Shown: in pieces, positions 54,049 to 62,693 of the stretch | How positions within the stretch are numbered: position 1 is the stretch's first letter | Layout: every line of letters begins with the position of its first letter | DNA from: Flavobacterium ajazii | Lineage (GTDB): Bacteria; Bacteroidota; Bacteroidia; Flavobacteriales; Flavobacteriaceae | NCBI RefSeq assembly: GCF_010614725.1 | Contig: NZ_JAAEHL010000006.1 | Span: 62,001 to 126,000, forward strand | Length of the DNA: 64,000 nucleotides | Reading direction: 5' to 3' | Made by a program: the position numbers and the translations under genes | Notes under the pieces: model-generated | Seen by the model: the letters and a program-made list of their open reading frames with translations, nothing else | Database searches by the model: none | What the model was told of the DNA's origin: nothing

Positions 54049-54109
54049 TCTCGCAAAGTCGCAGAGGCGCAAAGAATGTTAAACTTAGCGTCTTCGCGAC
54101 TTTGCGAGA
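54049..54109. repeat. CTTTGCG/CTTAGCG-type inverted repeat
   Basis: Positions 54049-54074 and 54084-54109 are complementary at 22 of 26 positions (TCTCGCAAAGTCGC at the ends), with a 9-nt loop. It lies between the epimerase-like and GNAT genes. Confidence 0.75.
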
Positions 54110-54136
54110 ATAAAAAGCCAAAGTTATTATTGTTTA

Positions 54137-54586
54137 TTACAAATCCAGAAAAAAACAAACTTTGTCTTTCCCTTTTGCACCAATTCTGTGGTAGAATTTT
54201 ATAGCTCTTTCGTTAAACTGAGGAGTCCGCCATTGCATGTTCACACAGTTTTTCTCTTTTCCGATTTGCTTTAATGCATTGATTAAGAACTCTCCAATTC
54301 CAAAATTTCTGGCCTTTTCTTTCAAAAACAGACAATCCATGTAAATGTAATCGCCGGCACTCCAGGTGGAGTAAGAAAAAGTATAAGTTGTATATCCTAT
54401 AATTTCTGTTTCAGTAGTAACAACTAAGCAGAATAATTTAGGATTGTCATTAAATAATTCTTTTTTTAAGCCTTCTTCTTTTCCTTTCGGATCATACTCA
54501 GCTTTCTCAAATTCTGCGTGTTTTTGGCATAAAACGACTAATTGGGGTAAATCGGCTATTTCACAGTTTCTTATTGAATATTCCAT
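54137..54586 (-). CDS. GNAT-family N-acetyltransferase
   Basis: A 149-residue acetyl-CoA-dependent acetyltransferase. Motif A is RNFGIGEFLINALKQIGKEK (RxxGIG binds the pyrophosphate), and the end AIKFYHRIGAKGKDKVCFFL is the usual motif B. The acceptor is unknown; the sequence is close to the diamine/amine acetyltransferase style. Its start overlaps the LysR-type gene stop by 16 bp. Confidence 0.88.
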   Translation of the reverse strand: MEYSIRNCEIADLPQLVVLCQKHAEFEKAEYDPKGKEEGLKKELFNDNPKLFCLVVTTETEIIGYTTYTFSYSTWSAGDYIYMDCLFLKEKARNFGIGEFLINALKQIGKEKNCVNMQWRTPQFNERAIKFYHRIGAKGKDKVCFFLDL

Positions 54587-55473
54587 TGCAGATTGATTTC
54601 GGTTTGCAGAAAGTTGATAAAATGATTGAAATAGTCCGGATAATTCTCTTTGGCTCGTGTAGCGATAAAATGTTTCCTCTTCAAACCGTTTTTACCAACT
54701 TTAATCGCTTTGATGGGACTGGTTTTTAAATGTGGCTGAACTGCCCATTTTACCATCGACATCACACCCATATCGGCCTTTACCATTTCAAGGGAAGCTT
54801 CTGTTAAAGGCATTGGCGTTATTTTCTTCGGACTTACTTTTGCAGGAGCTAAAAGAAACTGATGAATCGTAACGGTTTCCATCGGTAACGAATGGATAAT
54901 CAGATGCTCATTGATAAAATCTTCTGCAACAACATATTTTTTATCCGCCCAGACATGATTTTCAGAAACGACCATCATAACCTCATCTTGGAATAATTCA
55001 GTGTATTTTATATTATTGTCTTTTATTGGGTCGCTTATAATGGCGATATCAATGGTATTATCTAAAAGTTTCTGCAGCGGAATATGGGTAGCTTCAATTA
55101 CAATTTTAAGTTCTACATTGGGATACAAAAGATGAAACTGCTTTAAAACCGATGGAAGCCAGTGATAACTTGAAAAACATTCGGTACTGATTCTGATTTC
55201 GCCATATTCGCCAAAAACCATTTGCTTGATCTGACTTTCGGTTTCAGTTAATTTGTTCAGAATTTCATTAGCGAGATCGTAGATTTTTTCACCCGCTTTG
55301 GTCAAAACCAGTTTTTTATTGGTTCGAAGAAAAATGGCTGTTCCCAATTGATATTCGGCTTCCTTGAGCTGATGGCTCAAAGCCGATTGTGTCAGATGAA
55401 GTTTATCTATTGCTTTGGTAATGCTGCCTTCTTCGACAATTGCTTTTATCAATTTTAAGTGACGTATTTCCAT
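54571..55473 (-). CDS. LysR-type regulator, MetR-like
   Basis: With the start at 55473 (MEIRHLKLIKAIVEEGSITK) the protein is 300 residues; 47 residues before it in the open frame do not fit the family. The winged helix has SITKAIDKLHLTQSALSHQL, and the effector domain carries ECFSSYHWLPSVLKQFHLLY, which resembles MetR of Proteobacteria (homocysteine-sensing). It is divergent from a rhodanese gene and upstream of a GNAT gene, so a sulfur-related role is plausible. Confidence 0.85.
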   Translation of the reverse strand: MEIRHLKLIKAIVEEGSITKAIDKLHLTQSALSHQLKEAEYQLGTAIFLRTNKKLVLTKAGEKIYDLANEILNKLTETESQIKQMVFGEYGEIRISTECFSSYHWLPSVLKQFHLLYPNVELKIVIEATHIPLQKLLDNTIDIAIISDPIKDNNIKYTELFQDEVMMVVSENHVWADKKYVVAEDFINEHLIIHSLPMETVTIHQFLLAPAKVSPKKITPMPLTEASLEMVKADMGVMSMVKWAVQPHLKTSPIKAIKVGKNGLKRKHFIATRAKENYPDYFNHFINFLQTEINLQWNIQ

Positions 55474-55619
55474 TTTTTCAGTGATTAATACACAAAGTAA
55501 CAAAATTTTAGATTGGCTTTTGTATGAAAAAAAGTAATACTCAACATGAATTCTTTTCGTTTTTATGTGAATGTAAAGCATCATATTTTTGAAAAAACAA
55601 AAAACTTTAAACATTCAAT

Positions 55620-56015
55620 ATGGAAGCACAAATTAGACATTACGAGAATAAGCTGGCATTTGAAATGGATCCGTCAGATTTATTTGAAGCCCTGAACAAT
55701 GGCGAAAAAATTGTTGTAATCGATGCCCGCAGCGCTTTTGGTTACGATGAAGAGCATATTCCAAACGCTCTTAATATTCCACATCGCGAAATGAATTTAG
55801 AAGCCACACAGTATTTGAATAAAGATGTTTTGTATGTCGTTTATTGTACCGGAATTGGCTGTAACGCCTCAACAAAAGGAGCTTTGAACATGACCAGACT
55901 CGGATTTAAGGTAAAAGAACTAATTGGCGGACTGGAATGGTGGAAAAATGGAGGTTATGCAACTGAAGGCACAAAAGGAGTGAAAGACGGATTGAAGATT
56001 GAATGTGCCTGTTAA
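55620..56015 (+). CDS. Single-domain rhodanese
   Basis: A 131-residue rhodanese-type protein: IVVIDARSAFGYDEEHIPNA then the active loop YCTGIGCNASTKGA, with catalytic Cys and a second Cys at the loop end (CTGIGC), and GGLEWWKNGGYAT. It ends CAC. It probably handles persulfide sulfur. It starts 147 bp from the MetR-like gene, which is divergent, and a -7-like TATTTTTG sits at 55584-55591. Confidence 0.9.
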   Translation: MEAQIRHYENKLAFEMDPSDLFEALNNGEKIVVIDARSAFGYDEEHIPNALNIPHREMNLEATQYLNKDVLYVVYCTGIGCNASTKGALNMTRLGFKVKELIGGLEWWKNGGYATEGTKGVKDGLKIECAC

Positions 56016-56022
56016 ATATAAA

Positions 56023-56056
56023 AAAGGCAGACTGTTTTGATAAGTCTGCCTTTTGA
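56023..56056. terminator. Bidirectional terminator between rhodanese and TPR genes
   Basis: AAAGGCAGACT (56023-56033) and AGTCTGCCTTT (56043-56053), a perfect 11-bp stem with a 9-nt loop and a T tract. Confidence 0.85.
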
Positions 56057-56076
56057 ATTTTCCTGAATGATTTAAT

Positions 56077-56952
56077 TTATTCAATTTTAATATCGTTTTG
56101 CTCAGCAACTTTTTTGAATAAATCTTCTTTCTTTTCACTTTTCATTTTTTGATAAATAGCACCAATAATTTTTTCCGTATCTTTTATGTAATCGGATTTT
56201 TCAACGGTATAAATTCGATGTGCTTTAAAAATATTATCTAAAGCTTTTTCAGAATCATCGAGTGCCAAATAGTTTTTCCCTGCGCCAAAAAAACCTTCTG
56301 CATTATTAGGATCAAACCTTATCAGTTTTTCATAATAAGTAATAGCTGTTTTGTAATCTGTTTTTAAACTATAAACAACACCAATGTTTACTAAGGCAAA
56401 ATCACCCTCAGGATAAATTTCAAGTGATTTTTTATAATATTTAACTGCATTGTCATAATCTTTTAATTGTCTGTAACACATGGCAATGTCATCCAGCGCC
56501 AAAACAAATTTTGGATCTTTCTTTAGAGCCATTTGGAAACCTTCAATCGCAAGGTCATATTTTTTGTCGTACATAAAGTCTTTAGCAATAATATAAGAGT
56601 TTTGCGCCTGTTCATTTTTTGAATCACTGTAAAAAGGGCTTGACTTACTTATTACTGCTTTTGGTTTGGCAATAATTTTATCACAGGTTTTGTTTAAAAC
56701 CTCAGCTGTTTTTTTAAAAAGATCCTGAATTCCTTCAACTGTATTCATGGATTCCCTAACCTTTACATCTTTATCAGTCATAACAACCTCAGTCATGGAT
56801 TCGCTTATACAGCTTGTGTATATTTCTTCGGTTATTTCAGTTTTTTTGTTTAAACAATCACATGTCTGTTTCGCTATTTTTTCTTCAATCGTCTGAGAAA
56901 ATACGTTGTGGAAACTTACAGAAATTACAAAAACCCAAAATGCTTTTTTCAT
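56077..56952 (-). CDS. Exported TPR protein with N-terminal Cys cluster
   Basis: A 291-residue protein with signal peptide MKKAFWVFVISVSFHNVFSQ. After it comes a helical segment with Cys residues, KQTCDCLNKKTEI and YTSCISESM, then four or so TPRs (AKDFMYDKKYDLAIEGFQMA, LKDYDNAVKYYKKSLEIYPE). It is a probable periplasmic scaffold. It follows the M28 peptidase gene after 18 nt on the same strand and may act with it. Confidence 0.8.
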   Translation of the reverse strand: MKKAFWVFVISVSFHNVFSQTIEEKIAKQTCDCLNKKTEITEEIYTSCISESMTEVVMTDKDVKVRESMNTVEGIQDLFKKTAEVLNKTCDKIIAKPKAVISKSSPFYSDSKNEQAQNSYIIAKDFMYDKKYDLAIEGFQMALKKDPKFVLALDDIAMCYRQLKDYDNAVKYYKKSLEIYPEGDFALVNIGVVYSLKTDYKTAITYYEKLIRFDPNNAEGFFGAGKNYLALDDSEKALDNIFKAHRIYTVEKSDYIKDTEKIIGAIYQKMKSEKKEDLFKKVAEQNDIKIE

Positions 56953-56970
56953 TAAATACGACTTAAATGA

Positions 56971-59382
56971 TTATTGATTTATGACTTCTTTTTTAATTTT
57001 CATTACAGGAGTAAGACTGTCTATTTTAACTGTTGTACTATCAGTTACAGGAACAGCTTCTATAGGTTTTACCGGAGCTGTATATCTTTTAATTTTTTGC
57101 TGAATCAGAACGGCATCATTCAAAACAAAAGGAGTTGGCATCATCCAGTTACTTCTTGGTTTGATGTTAAACAACGGATTGGTCATTAAATCGAAAGAAC
57201 TTTCAATCAAATCCATATCAAAAACAGTCGATTTATTAATAATGAATTCCATTACAAGAGGTTCGTTACCCACAACATAATAGCACAAAACTTTACTGTC
57301 CTGTCTGTCTAAACGATTTCCTTTTTGCCCAGAAGCCGAAACACCATTGGCTTTAAAGTTATAAAACGTCATTTTTGGATTTGCATAGATATCGTAACGA
57401 TTTACTTTACGGTTTGGCGTGATTTTTATTTTCAGATATCTTTTACTTCCAATAACACTATCTCTTACAAAGGAAATGGTTGGTTTTGGAACTTCAATTT
57501 TAGGTGCAATGGCACTATATGTAAAATTTGAATTGTATTTGCTTGCTATTGGCAAACCGTTTAAGCCTACGGCTTTCTGATTCATATTACCCAGGTAGCT
57601 TCTCGTCCAGTCATCAAGATTAGTATCATAAGTTGCCCAGACAGCAGAATTGGTATCGGCATTGTAAACGTACAATAAACTGTTTGATTTTGCTTTTCCT
57701 GGTTTATAATCCGAATGGTAGCCAGCGTAGATAAAAAAGCTGATTGATATGGCAAAGAAAAGCATTGTCCAAACCCCTTTTTTTACAAATGAACCAAATA
57801 CAGGAAGCAGCAATCCGAAAAGTAAAACGGTAAGTATGGCACTTCCAAAAAGTATTTTTAAACCTAAACCAATAGGAAACATAATAATAAACGGAGCTAC
57901 AATTGCCAGAGCAGGAATACTAAACAATAAATTTAGTCCAACATTATAATGATGTGTAAAAACAAAAATCCCCAATAAAATAACTCCAAAGTAAACCGGG
58001 ATAATCAGGAAGCCCGCTCCTGTTAATTGATTCGCTAAAATAATATTGATGATTATCCATAATAATAATGGCGCTATGAAATGGTTCATCGTAATTTTTT
58101 CTTCCGAAAAATGATGATAGAAAGCAAAACAGATTGCAATACTAAGTGTTACAAAAGCCCCAATGTAGGCATGACCATTGTAGGTGAATCCATTTAGTAA
58201 ATCCGAATATTGCGGATAAATCTGGAGCACAATTTTCCATCCTAAAAAAGTTACCAGACCAGCAATTATCATAGATCCCAATAGAGGAACAAATCCTTTA
58301 AAAATTTCCCTAAAAGAAATAAGATGTTTTACTTTTCCAACGAAAATAAAGAAAACCAATAATCCTAAAGCAATGATGCTCATTGGAAAAACCCATGAAA
58401 AAGGATAATTTATAAAAAATCCGAACGGAACACTAAAATAAACATTGTCTTCTGTGGTGTGAGTAGAGTTTAAATCAATATTAGAAAAGTATTTTAAAAG
58501 CGGCATCAAATAGGAACCCTGATGCGCCAGTGTTGTTTTGTTTAAATGCTGAAAATCGTCTTGCTGGGTGTGGTAGTTGTAATGCCCGTCGATAAAAGCA
58601 AAATTGAAACCCTGAATATTTCCCTGTTCTCTGAAAACCGTTAAATCAGTATCATTTGGCAACATTTTGTAAATACTGTACATCAGCGAGTTCGAAACCG
58701 GATATTTTGTTTTTGCATTCGAAAACTCCTTTACAAGCGTCTGATTTCCTTTGTTAGTTTCCATCAGCATATAACTTGGACCTGAGGAACCTCTCGCCTC
58801 AAAATTCAAAACCAGTCCGACATCTTTTGCCCACGGATGCTGATTCACAAATAGTGCAGCACCATTCAAACCTAATTCTTCAGCATCAGAAAAAAGAATA
58901 ATAATATCATTTTTATGCTTTTCGTTAGCATATAAAAAGGCTCTTACACCTTCAAGAATCGTTGCCACTCCCGAAGCATCATCGCTGGCTCCTTTAGAAA
59001 AGGAATGCGGTGCACTATCATAATGTGAAAGTAATAACAGGGCTTTCGAATTATCAGTTCCTTTTATACGAGCCAGAATATTTTTGGATTTTACCAAAAG
59101 GCCTTTATCATTCAGGGTAAATCCTTCCTGAACCGAAGTTTCAAGACCAATTCTGTTTAGTTCAAGTTTAAGATAATTCGCAACTAACTCATGATTGGTT
59201 GAGCCAACAAAATGAGGCTTTTGGGCTATAATCTGAACCTGGCTGAGTGCCCGTTCTGTTGAAAATTCGGCAAGAGCTTCTTCATCTTTAGAAATGTACT
59301 GGGGCATCATCGAGGCAAATATGATGGCCAGAATTCCTAAGACTCCTAAAAAAGCCAGAATTGAAGTAGGTTTTTTTTTCAT
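56971..59382 (-). CDS. M28-family membrane metallopeptidase
   Basis: An 803-residue protein. After one N-terminal membrane segment comes the M28 catalytic domain (about 50-300): SHYDSAPHSFSKGASDDASG (His and Asp ligands), FSDAEELGLNGAALF (Glu catalytic/ligand) and HYNYHTQQDD. From about 320 there are eight or so membrane helices, then a beta-rich C-terminal domain. The layout resembles the eukaryotic Fxna/ERMP1 and related bacterial family. It is predicted to be an aminopeptidase in the envelope. Zn2+ ligands look complete. Confidence 0.92.
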   Translation of the reverse strand: MKKKPTSILAFLGVLGILAIIFASMMPQYISKDEEALAEFSTERALSQVQIIAQKPHFVGSTNHELVANYLKLELNRIGLETSVQEGFTLNDKGLLVKSKNILARIKGTDNSKALLLLSHYDSAPHSFSKGASDDASGVATILEGVRAFLYANEKHKNDIIILFSDAEELGLNGAALFVNQHPWAKDVGLVLNFEARGSSGPSYMLMETNKGNQTLVKEFSNAKTKYPVSNSLMYSIYKMLPNDTDLTVFREQGNIQGFNFAFIDGHYNYHTQQDDFQHLNKTTLAHQGSYLMPLLKYFSNIDLNSTHTTEDNVYFSVPFGFFINYPFSWVFPMSIIALGLLVFFIFVGKVKHLISFREIFKGFVPLLGSMIIAGLVTFLGWKIVLQIYPQYSDLLNGFTYNGHAYIGAFVTLSIAICFAFYHHFSEEKITMNHFIAPLLLWIIINIILANQLTGAGFLIIPVYFGVILLGIFVFTHHYNVGLNLLFSIPALAIVAPFIIMFPIGLGLKILFGSAILTVLLFGLLLPVFGSFVKKGVWTMLFFAISISFFIYAGYHSDYKPGKAKSNSLLYVYNADTNSAVWATYDTNLDDWTRSYLGNMNQKAVGLNGLPIASKYNSNFTYSAIAPKIEVPKPTISFVRDSVIGSKRYLKIKITPNRKVNRYDIYANPKMTFYNFKANGVSASGQKGNRLDRQDSKVLCYYVVGNEPLVMEFIINKSTVFDMDLIESSFDLMTNPLFNIKPRSNWMMPTPFVLNDAVLIQQKIKRYTAPVKPIEAVPVTDSTTVKIDSLTPVMKIKKEVINQ

Positions 59383-59395
59383 AATGTGGTATTTA

Positions 59396-59743
59396 CTAAA
59401 TTTCTTTTTTTACGAGCATAAAATAATCATTGTCCAAAGACCGATATCCCTGATCGTACAGGAAATAGTAGGTATTGCCTGTTTTGGTCTGCAAAATATT
59501 GGTAAAAAATTCAAAATCAAAACCTTTATTGAGCATTTTATCACGTGTTGCTTTTGATTTTCCTTCCGAATTTAATTCAGACAAAATACGGTAATTTTTA
59601 CGCAGCTTGTTGTTTACATTGCGCATAAAATTTGTACTGTCTTTATTTATTTTATTGTTGTAGGCATTGCGACAGCTGTCAGAGCAAAACTTTTTATCTT
59701 CCCGGCCTACAATTTTTTCGGAGCATTCGAGGCATGTTTTCAT
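59396..59743 (-). CDS. Small zinc-ribbon protein
   Basis: A 115-residue protein whose N-terminus has CLECSEKIVGREDKKFCSDS plus a following CRN, four Cys as a zinc-ribbon (DUF2116-like). The remainder is a helical, mildly basic domain ending YDQGYRSLDNDYFMLVKKEI. It is 13 nt upstream of the M28 gene and overlaps the stop of the GNAT-hydrolase fusion by 4 bp. Function unknown; an RNA or protein contact through the ribbon is possible. Confidence 0.8.
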   Translation of the reverse strand: MKTCLECSEKIVGREDKKFCSDSCRNAYNNKINKDSTNFMRNVNNKLRKNYRILSELNSEGKSKATRDKMLNKGFDFEFFTNILQTKTGNTYYFLYDQGYRSLDNDYFMLVKKEI

Positions 59744-61269
59744 GAATCAATTTTCTTTATTTCGTATAAATCTGTTCTTCTGTCTTTTAAGGTATGTACA
59801 CTTCCATGCTCATGCAGTTCTTTCAGTAAATTCAAATCAACATCAACAATTAATGTCATTTCAGTGTTTGGTGTGGCTTCGGCTTTGATACCGTTGCTTG
59901 GGAAAGCAAAATCCGAAGGCGTGAAAACAGCAGCTTGTGCATATTGAATATCCATATTATTTACTTTTGGAAGATTCCCTACACAGCCTGCAATGGCAAC
60001 ATAACATTCATTTTCTATCGCACGTGCCTGCGAGCAGTGTTTAACACGGGTATATCCATTTTGTGTATCGGTCAAAAATGGTACAAACAGAATATTCATT
60101 CCTTCATCTGCCAGTAACCTTGGGAGCTCCGGGAATTCTACATCATAGCAAATCAGGATTCCAATTTTACCGCAATCGGTATCAAAAGTTTTAAATTCGG
60201 AACCGCCTTTCATTCCCCAGTGTACTACTTCGTTTGGCGTGATATGAATTTTGGTATACATTTCAGAGGTTCCGTCTCTTTTACATAAAAAACCAACATT
60301 ATATAAATTACCGTTTTCCAAATAAGGCATACTTCCGGTAATAATATTGATATTGTATGAAATGGCAAACTCCTGAAAACGTTTCCTGATAGGAACCGTA
60401 TAGCGAGCGAGCTCCCGAATAGCTTCGGCTTCGGATAAATGATTGTAATCCGCCATCAAAGGTGCAATAAAAAGCTCCGGAAAGAGTGCAAAATCACTTC
60501 CGTAACCGGAAACCACATCTATAAAAAATTCGGCCTGCTCAAAAAATTCTTCAAGATTATTCAGCTGACGCATCTGCCATTGCACAAGTCCGAGGCGAAT
60601 AACACTTTTTTCGAGATTAATCAGTTTCGGACTTTCGTCATAATAGACATTGTTCCATTCCAGAAGAACTGCAAATTCCTTAGATTCTTCATCGCCTTCC
60701 AGATAGTTTTTAATAATTCGCAAAACATGAAAATCATTACTCAGTTGAAAAGAAAGTACAGGGTCGTATAATTCTTTGTGTTTTACCTTATCAATATAAT
60801 TTCTCGGAGTCAGTTTTTTAGAATGCTGTGCATAATTCGGAATCCTGCCTGCAAAAACAATTGCTTTCAGATTCAGTTGTTCGCATAATTCTTTTCGGGC
60901 ATCGTACAAACGTCTTCCTAAACGCAGTCCGCGATAATTAGGATGAATAAAAACGTCAATTCCGTATAAAATTTCCCCGTCAGGATTGTGCGTCGAAAAG
61001 GTATAATTGCCAATAATTTGTTTATAATTGTGCCTTTTATCGACAAGTTTTTCATCTACAATAAGGGACAATGCAGATCCTACTACCTTGCCGTCCACGA
61101 GAATAACTAACTGGCCTTCAGGAAATATAGAGAGCAGTATTTCAATTTCATCAGCTTCCCAATACGAGTTTGCCATTTCAGGATAAGATTCCACCATTGA
61201 ATTCTTTAACTGTTTATAGTCGTCAAATTCTAAATTCCGTAATTCTACCTTGTTAATTTGAGTCTGCAT
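59740..61269 (-). CDS. GNAT acetyltransferase fused to carbon-nitrogen hydrolase
   Basis: With the start at 61269 the protein is 509 residues; an ATG at 61287 lies within or before the -7 box. Residues ~1-215 form a GNAT domain (HPNYRGLRLGRRLYDARKEL). Residues ~225-505 form a nitrilase/amidohydrolase domain with the Glu-Lys-Cys triad: Glu in ALFPELFIAPL, Lys in MYTKIHITPNEVV and Cys in GILICYDVEFPEL. Fusions like this are common in Bacteroidota, but the substrate is unknown. A clear promoter is seen upstream. Confidence 0.92.
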   Translation of the reverse strand: MQTQINKVELRNLEFDDYKQLKNSMVESYPEMANSYWEADEIEILLSIFPEGQLVILVDGKVVGSALSLIVDEKLVDKRHNYKQIIGNYTFSTHNPDGEILYGIDVFIHPNYRGLRLGRRLYDARKELCEQLNLKAIVFAGRIPNYAQHSKKLTPRNYIDKVKHKELYDPVLSFQLSNDFHVLRIIKNYLEGDEESKEFAVLLEWNNVYYDESPKLINLEKSVIRLGLVQWQMRQLNNLEEFFEQAEFFIDVVSGYGSDFALFPELFIAPLMADYNHLSEAEAIRELARYTVPIRKRFQEFAISYNINIITGSMPYLENGNLYNVGFLCKRDGTSEMYTKIHITPNEVVHWGMKGGSEFKTFDTDCGKIGILICYDVEFPELPRLLADEGMNILFVPFLTDTQNGYTRVKHCSQARAIENECYVAIAGCVGNLPKVNNMDIQYAQAAVFTPSDFAFPSNGIKAEATPNTEMTLIVDVDLNLLKELHEHGSVHTLKDRRTDLYEIKKIDS

Positions 61270-61284
61270 GTGGTGTATTTCTCT

Positions 61285-61314
61285 CAAATATAGTAAAATA
61301 TTTCCATTTACAAA
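61285..61314 (-). promoter_or_regulatory. Promoter of the GNAT-hydrolase operon
   Basis: On the minus strand, TTTG (61311-61314), 18 nt, TATATTTG (61285-61292), 15 nt before the chosen ATG. The TTTG is part of the first 10-bp direct repeat. Confidence 0.55.
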
Positions 61315-61337
61315 CGGTTACAAACAGTTACAACCGA
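61308..61337. repeat. Three tandem 10-bp repeats
   Basis: TTACAAACGG, TTACAAACAG, TTACAACCGA in immediate succession, followed by degenerate copies to about 61357. It lies between divergent genes and at helical periodicity, so it may be a binding array. Confidence 0.6.
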
Positions 61338-61445
61338 AAGTAAACAGTTCATTACCGACTAATTTTTGAAACCCGTCACATCTTTGCACTGTTGAATTTG
61401 ACGGACGAGTTCAATTTTATATAAACCTTAAAAATAGTATACGCC

Positions 61446-61769
61446 ATGAAAAACAAAGTACAATTAATCGGTAACGTAGGTAATGATCCTGAAATCAAAA
61501 CATTAGACAGCGGAAGAAAATTAGCGCATTTAAGTATTGCAACCAACGAGAAATACACCAATGATAAAGGAGAAAAAGTAGAGCAAACCGAATGGCATCG
61601 TGTTACAGCCTGGGGCAAAACAGCCGAAATTATCGAAAAATATGTTGCAAAAGGAAAAGAAGTTGCCGTTGAAGGAAAACTAACACATAGAAGTTACGAC
61701 GATAAAAACGGAGAGAAACGTTATGTTACAGAGGTTGTGGTAAACGAAATTTTATTGCTTAGCAAATAA
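61446..61769 (+). CDS. Short single-stranded DNA-binding protein
   Basis: A 107-residue OB-fold protein starting MKNKVQLIGNVGNDPEIKTL; EWHRVTAWGKTAEIIEKYVA and VAVEGKLTHRSYDDKNGEKR are typical SSB motifs. It ends at VVNEILLLSK with no linker and no acidic tip. Canonical SSBs are about 150-180 residues and use a DDDIPF-like tail to recruit repair proteins, so this is probably a second, specialised SSB. A strong terminator follows. Confidence 0.92.
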   Translation: MKNKVQLIGNVGNDPEIKTLDSGRKLAHLSIATNEKYTNDKGEKVEQTEWHRVTAWGKTAEIIEKYVAKGKEVAVEGKLTHRSYDDKNGEKRYVTEVVVNEILLLSK

Positions 61770-61789
61770 GATTCGATTTGTTGGTTAAC

Positions 61790-61827
61790 CCCGACAGGTT
61801 TTACAGCCTGTCGGGTTTTTATTTTTC
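61790..61827 (+). terminator. Terminator of ssb
   Basis: CCCGACAGG (61790-61798) and CCTGTCGGG (61807-61815), a perfect 9-bp stem with an 8-nt loop, then TTTTTATTTTT. Confidence 0.92.
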
Positions 61828-61854
61828 ATCAAACATGATCAATTAGACAAGGGG

Positions 61855-61876
61855 CTTCGACCTCGCTGAGCCTGAC
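61855..61876. repeat. TCGAAG-type half-element, copy 4
   Basis: CTTCGACCTCGCTGAGCC (from 61855) is a single arm of the elements at 26147, 50232 and 53110; no partner arm follows. Confidence 0.7.
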
Positions 61877-61909
61877 ACCTCTTTAAATTTCAACCGACTA
61901 GATATAAAA

Positions 61910-62602
61910 TTATAATATCGAAGCGCCATTGATATCAGTCGTCAGTATTTCGCTCATGTAATCAAAAAAGGGCCTCATATTCTGCATGGTTTCCAAAGAC
62001 TGTTCTAAAAAGTGCGGACTCAAAACTTCATCATCCGAAAAACGTTTAATAATCAAAAACTGTTTAAAACGCAATAAATCAATAGCCTTATGGTTGATAT
62101 CAAAACCTTTTGGTGCTGTTTTGAGCTGTTCACCCTGCAACGCTCCAAAAGTATTTTTAAAAGCTTTTGAATTCAGTATTTTTTGAAATGATTCTGGATC
62201 ATGATCAAATTCGCTTCGAATGCGTTTTAAATCTGCAGCATTGGGTCCCCAAAAACCGCCTGCAAAAAAACTGTTTCCTTTTTCAAGATGAAAATAATAA
62301 CCGCCTCGTCTTGCCGCTGTTGCTCGTGTATAACTTCCTCCCCAAAAGGTTTTAAAAGGCGTTTTATCTTTAGAAAAACGAATATCGCGGTAAATTCTGT
62401 ACACACTTTTTTTACCTGATTTAGTTTCCAGAACATCTGTTTTAGAAAGTTCGTGAAGCAAAGCCTCTGCAAAAGTTTCAATATGATTTAATTCGGTTAA
62501 ATATTCCTGTTTATGCGCTTCGAACCAGAGTTTGTTATTGTTTTCTTTAAGCAGAAGCAAAAAATTAAGAGCAGATTGGGGAATTATGATTTGGTTTTCC
62601 AT
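61910..62602 (-). CDS. DUF2461 family protein
   Basis: A 230-residue protein of the TIGR02453/DUF2461 family: FEAHKQEYLTELNHIETFAE, KKSVYRIYRDIRFSKDKTPF and GGYYFHLEKGNSFFAGGFWG are conserved. No function is known for it. It is not closely linked to the neighbouring genes. Confidence 0.9.
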   Translation of the reverse strand: MENQIIIPQSALNFLLLLKENNNKLWFEAHKQEYLTELNHIETFAEALLHELSKTDVLETKSGKKSVYRIYRDIRFSKDKTPFKTFWGGSYTRATAARRGGYYFHLEKGNSFFAGGFWGPNAADLKRIRSEFDHDPESFQKILNSKAFKNTFGALQGEQLKTAPKGFDINHKAIDLLRFKQFLIIKRFSDDEVLSPHFLEQSLETMQNMRPFFDYMSEILTTDINGASIL

Positions 62603-62650
62603 ATAAATTTGAGTCTTTTAAAAATCTGACGTTGACCGCAATTTAAAACT

Positions 62651-62682
62651 AAAAAACCCACCGGAAAAATCTGGTGGGTTTT
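62651..62682 (-). terminator. Terminator of the small Lys/Cys-rich gene
   Basis: AAAACCCACC (62653-62662) and GGTGGGTTTT (62673-62682), a perfect 10-bp stem; on the minus strand it ends in T. It is just past the stop at 62694. Confidence 0.85.
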
Positions 62683-62693
62683 GTATATATAAG

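Noticed and set aside
61308..61357. Replication-origin iterons
   Set aside because: Three decamers only, no DnaA boxes or dnaA/dnaN nearby; a promoter-associated array is simpler.
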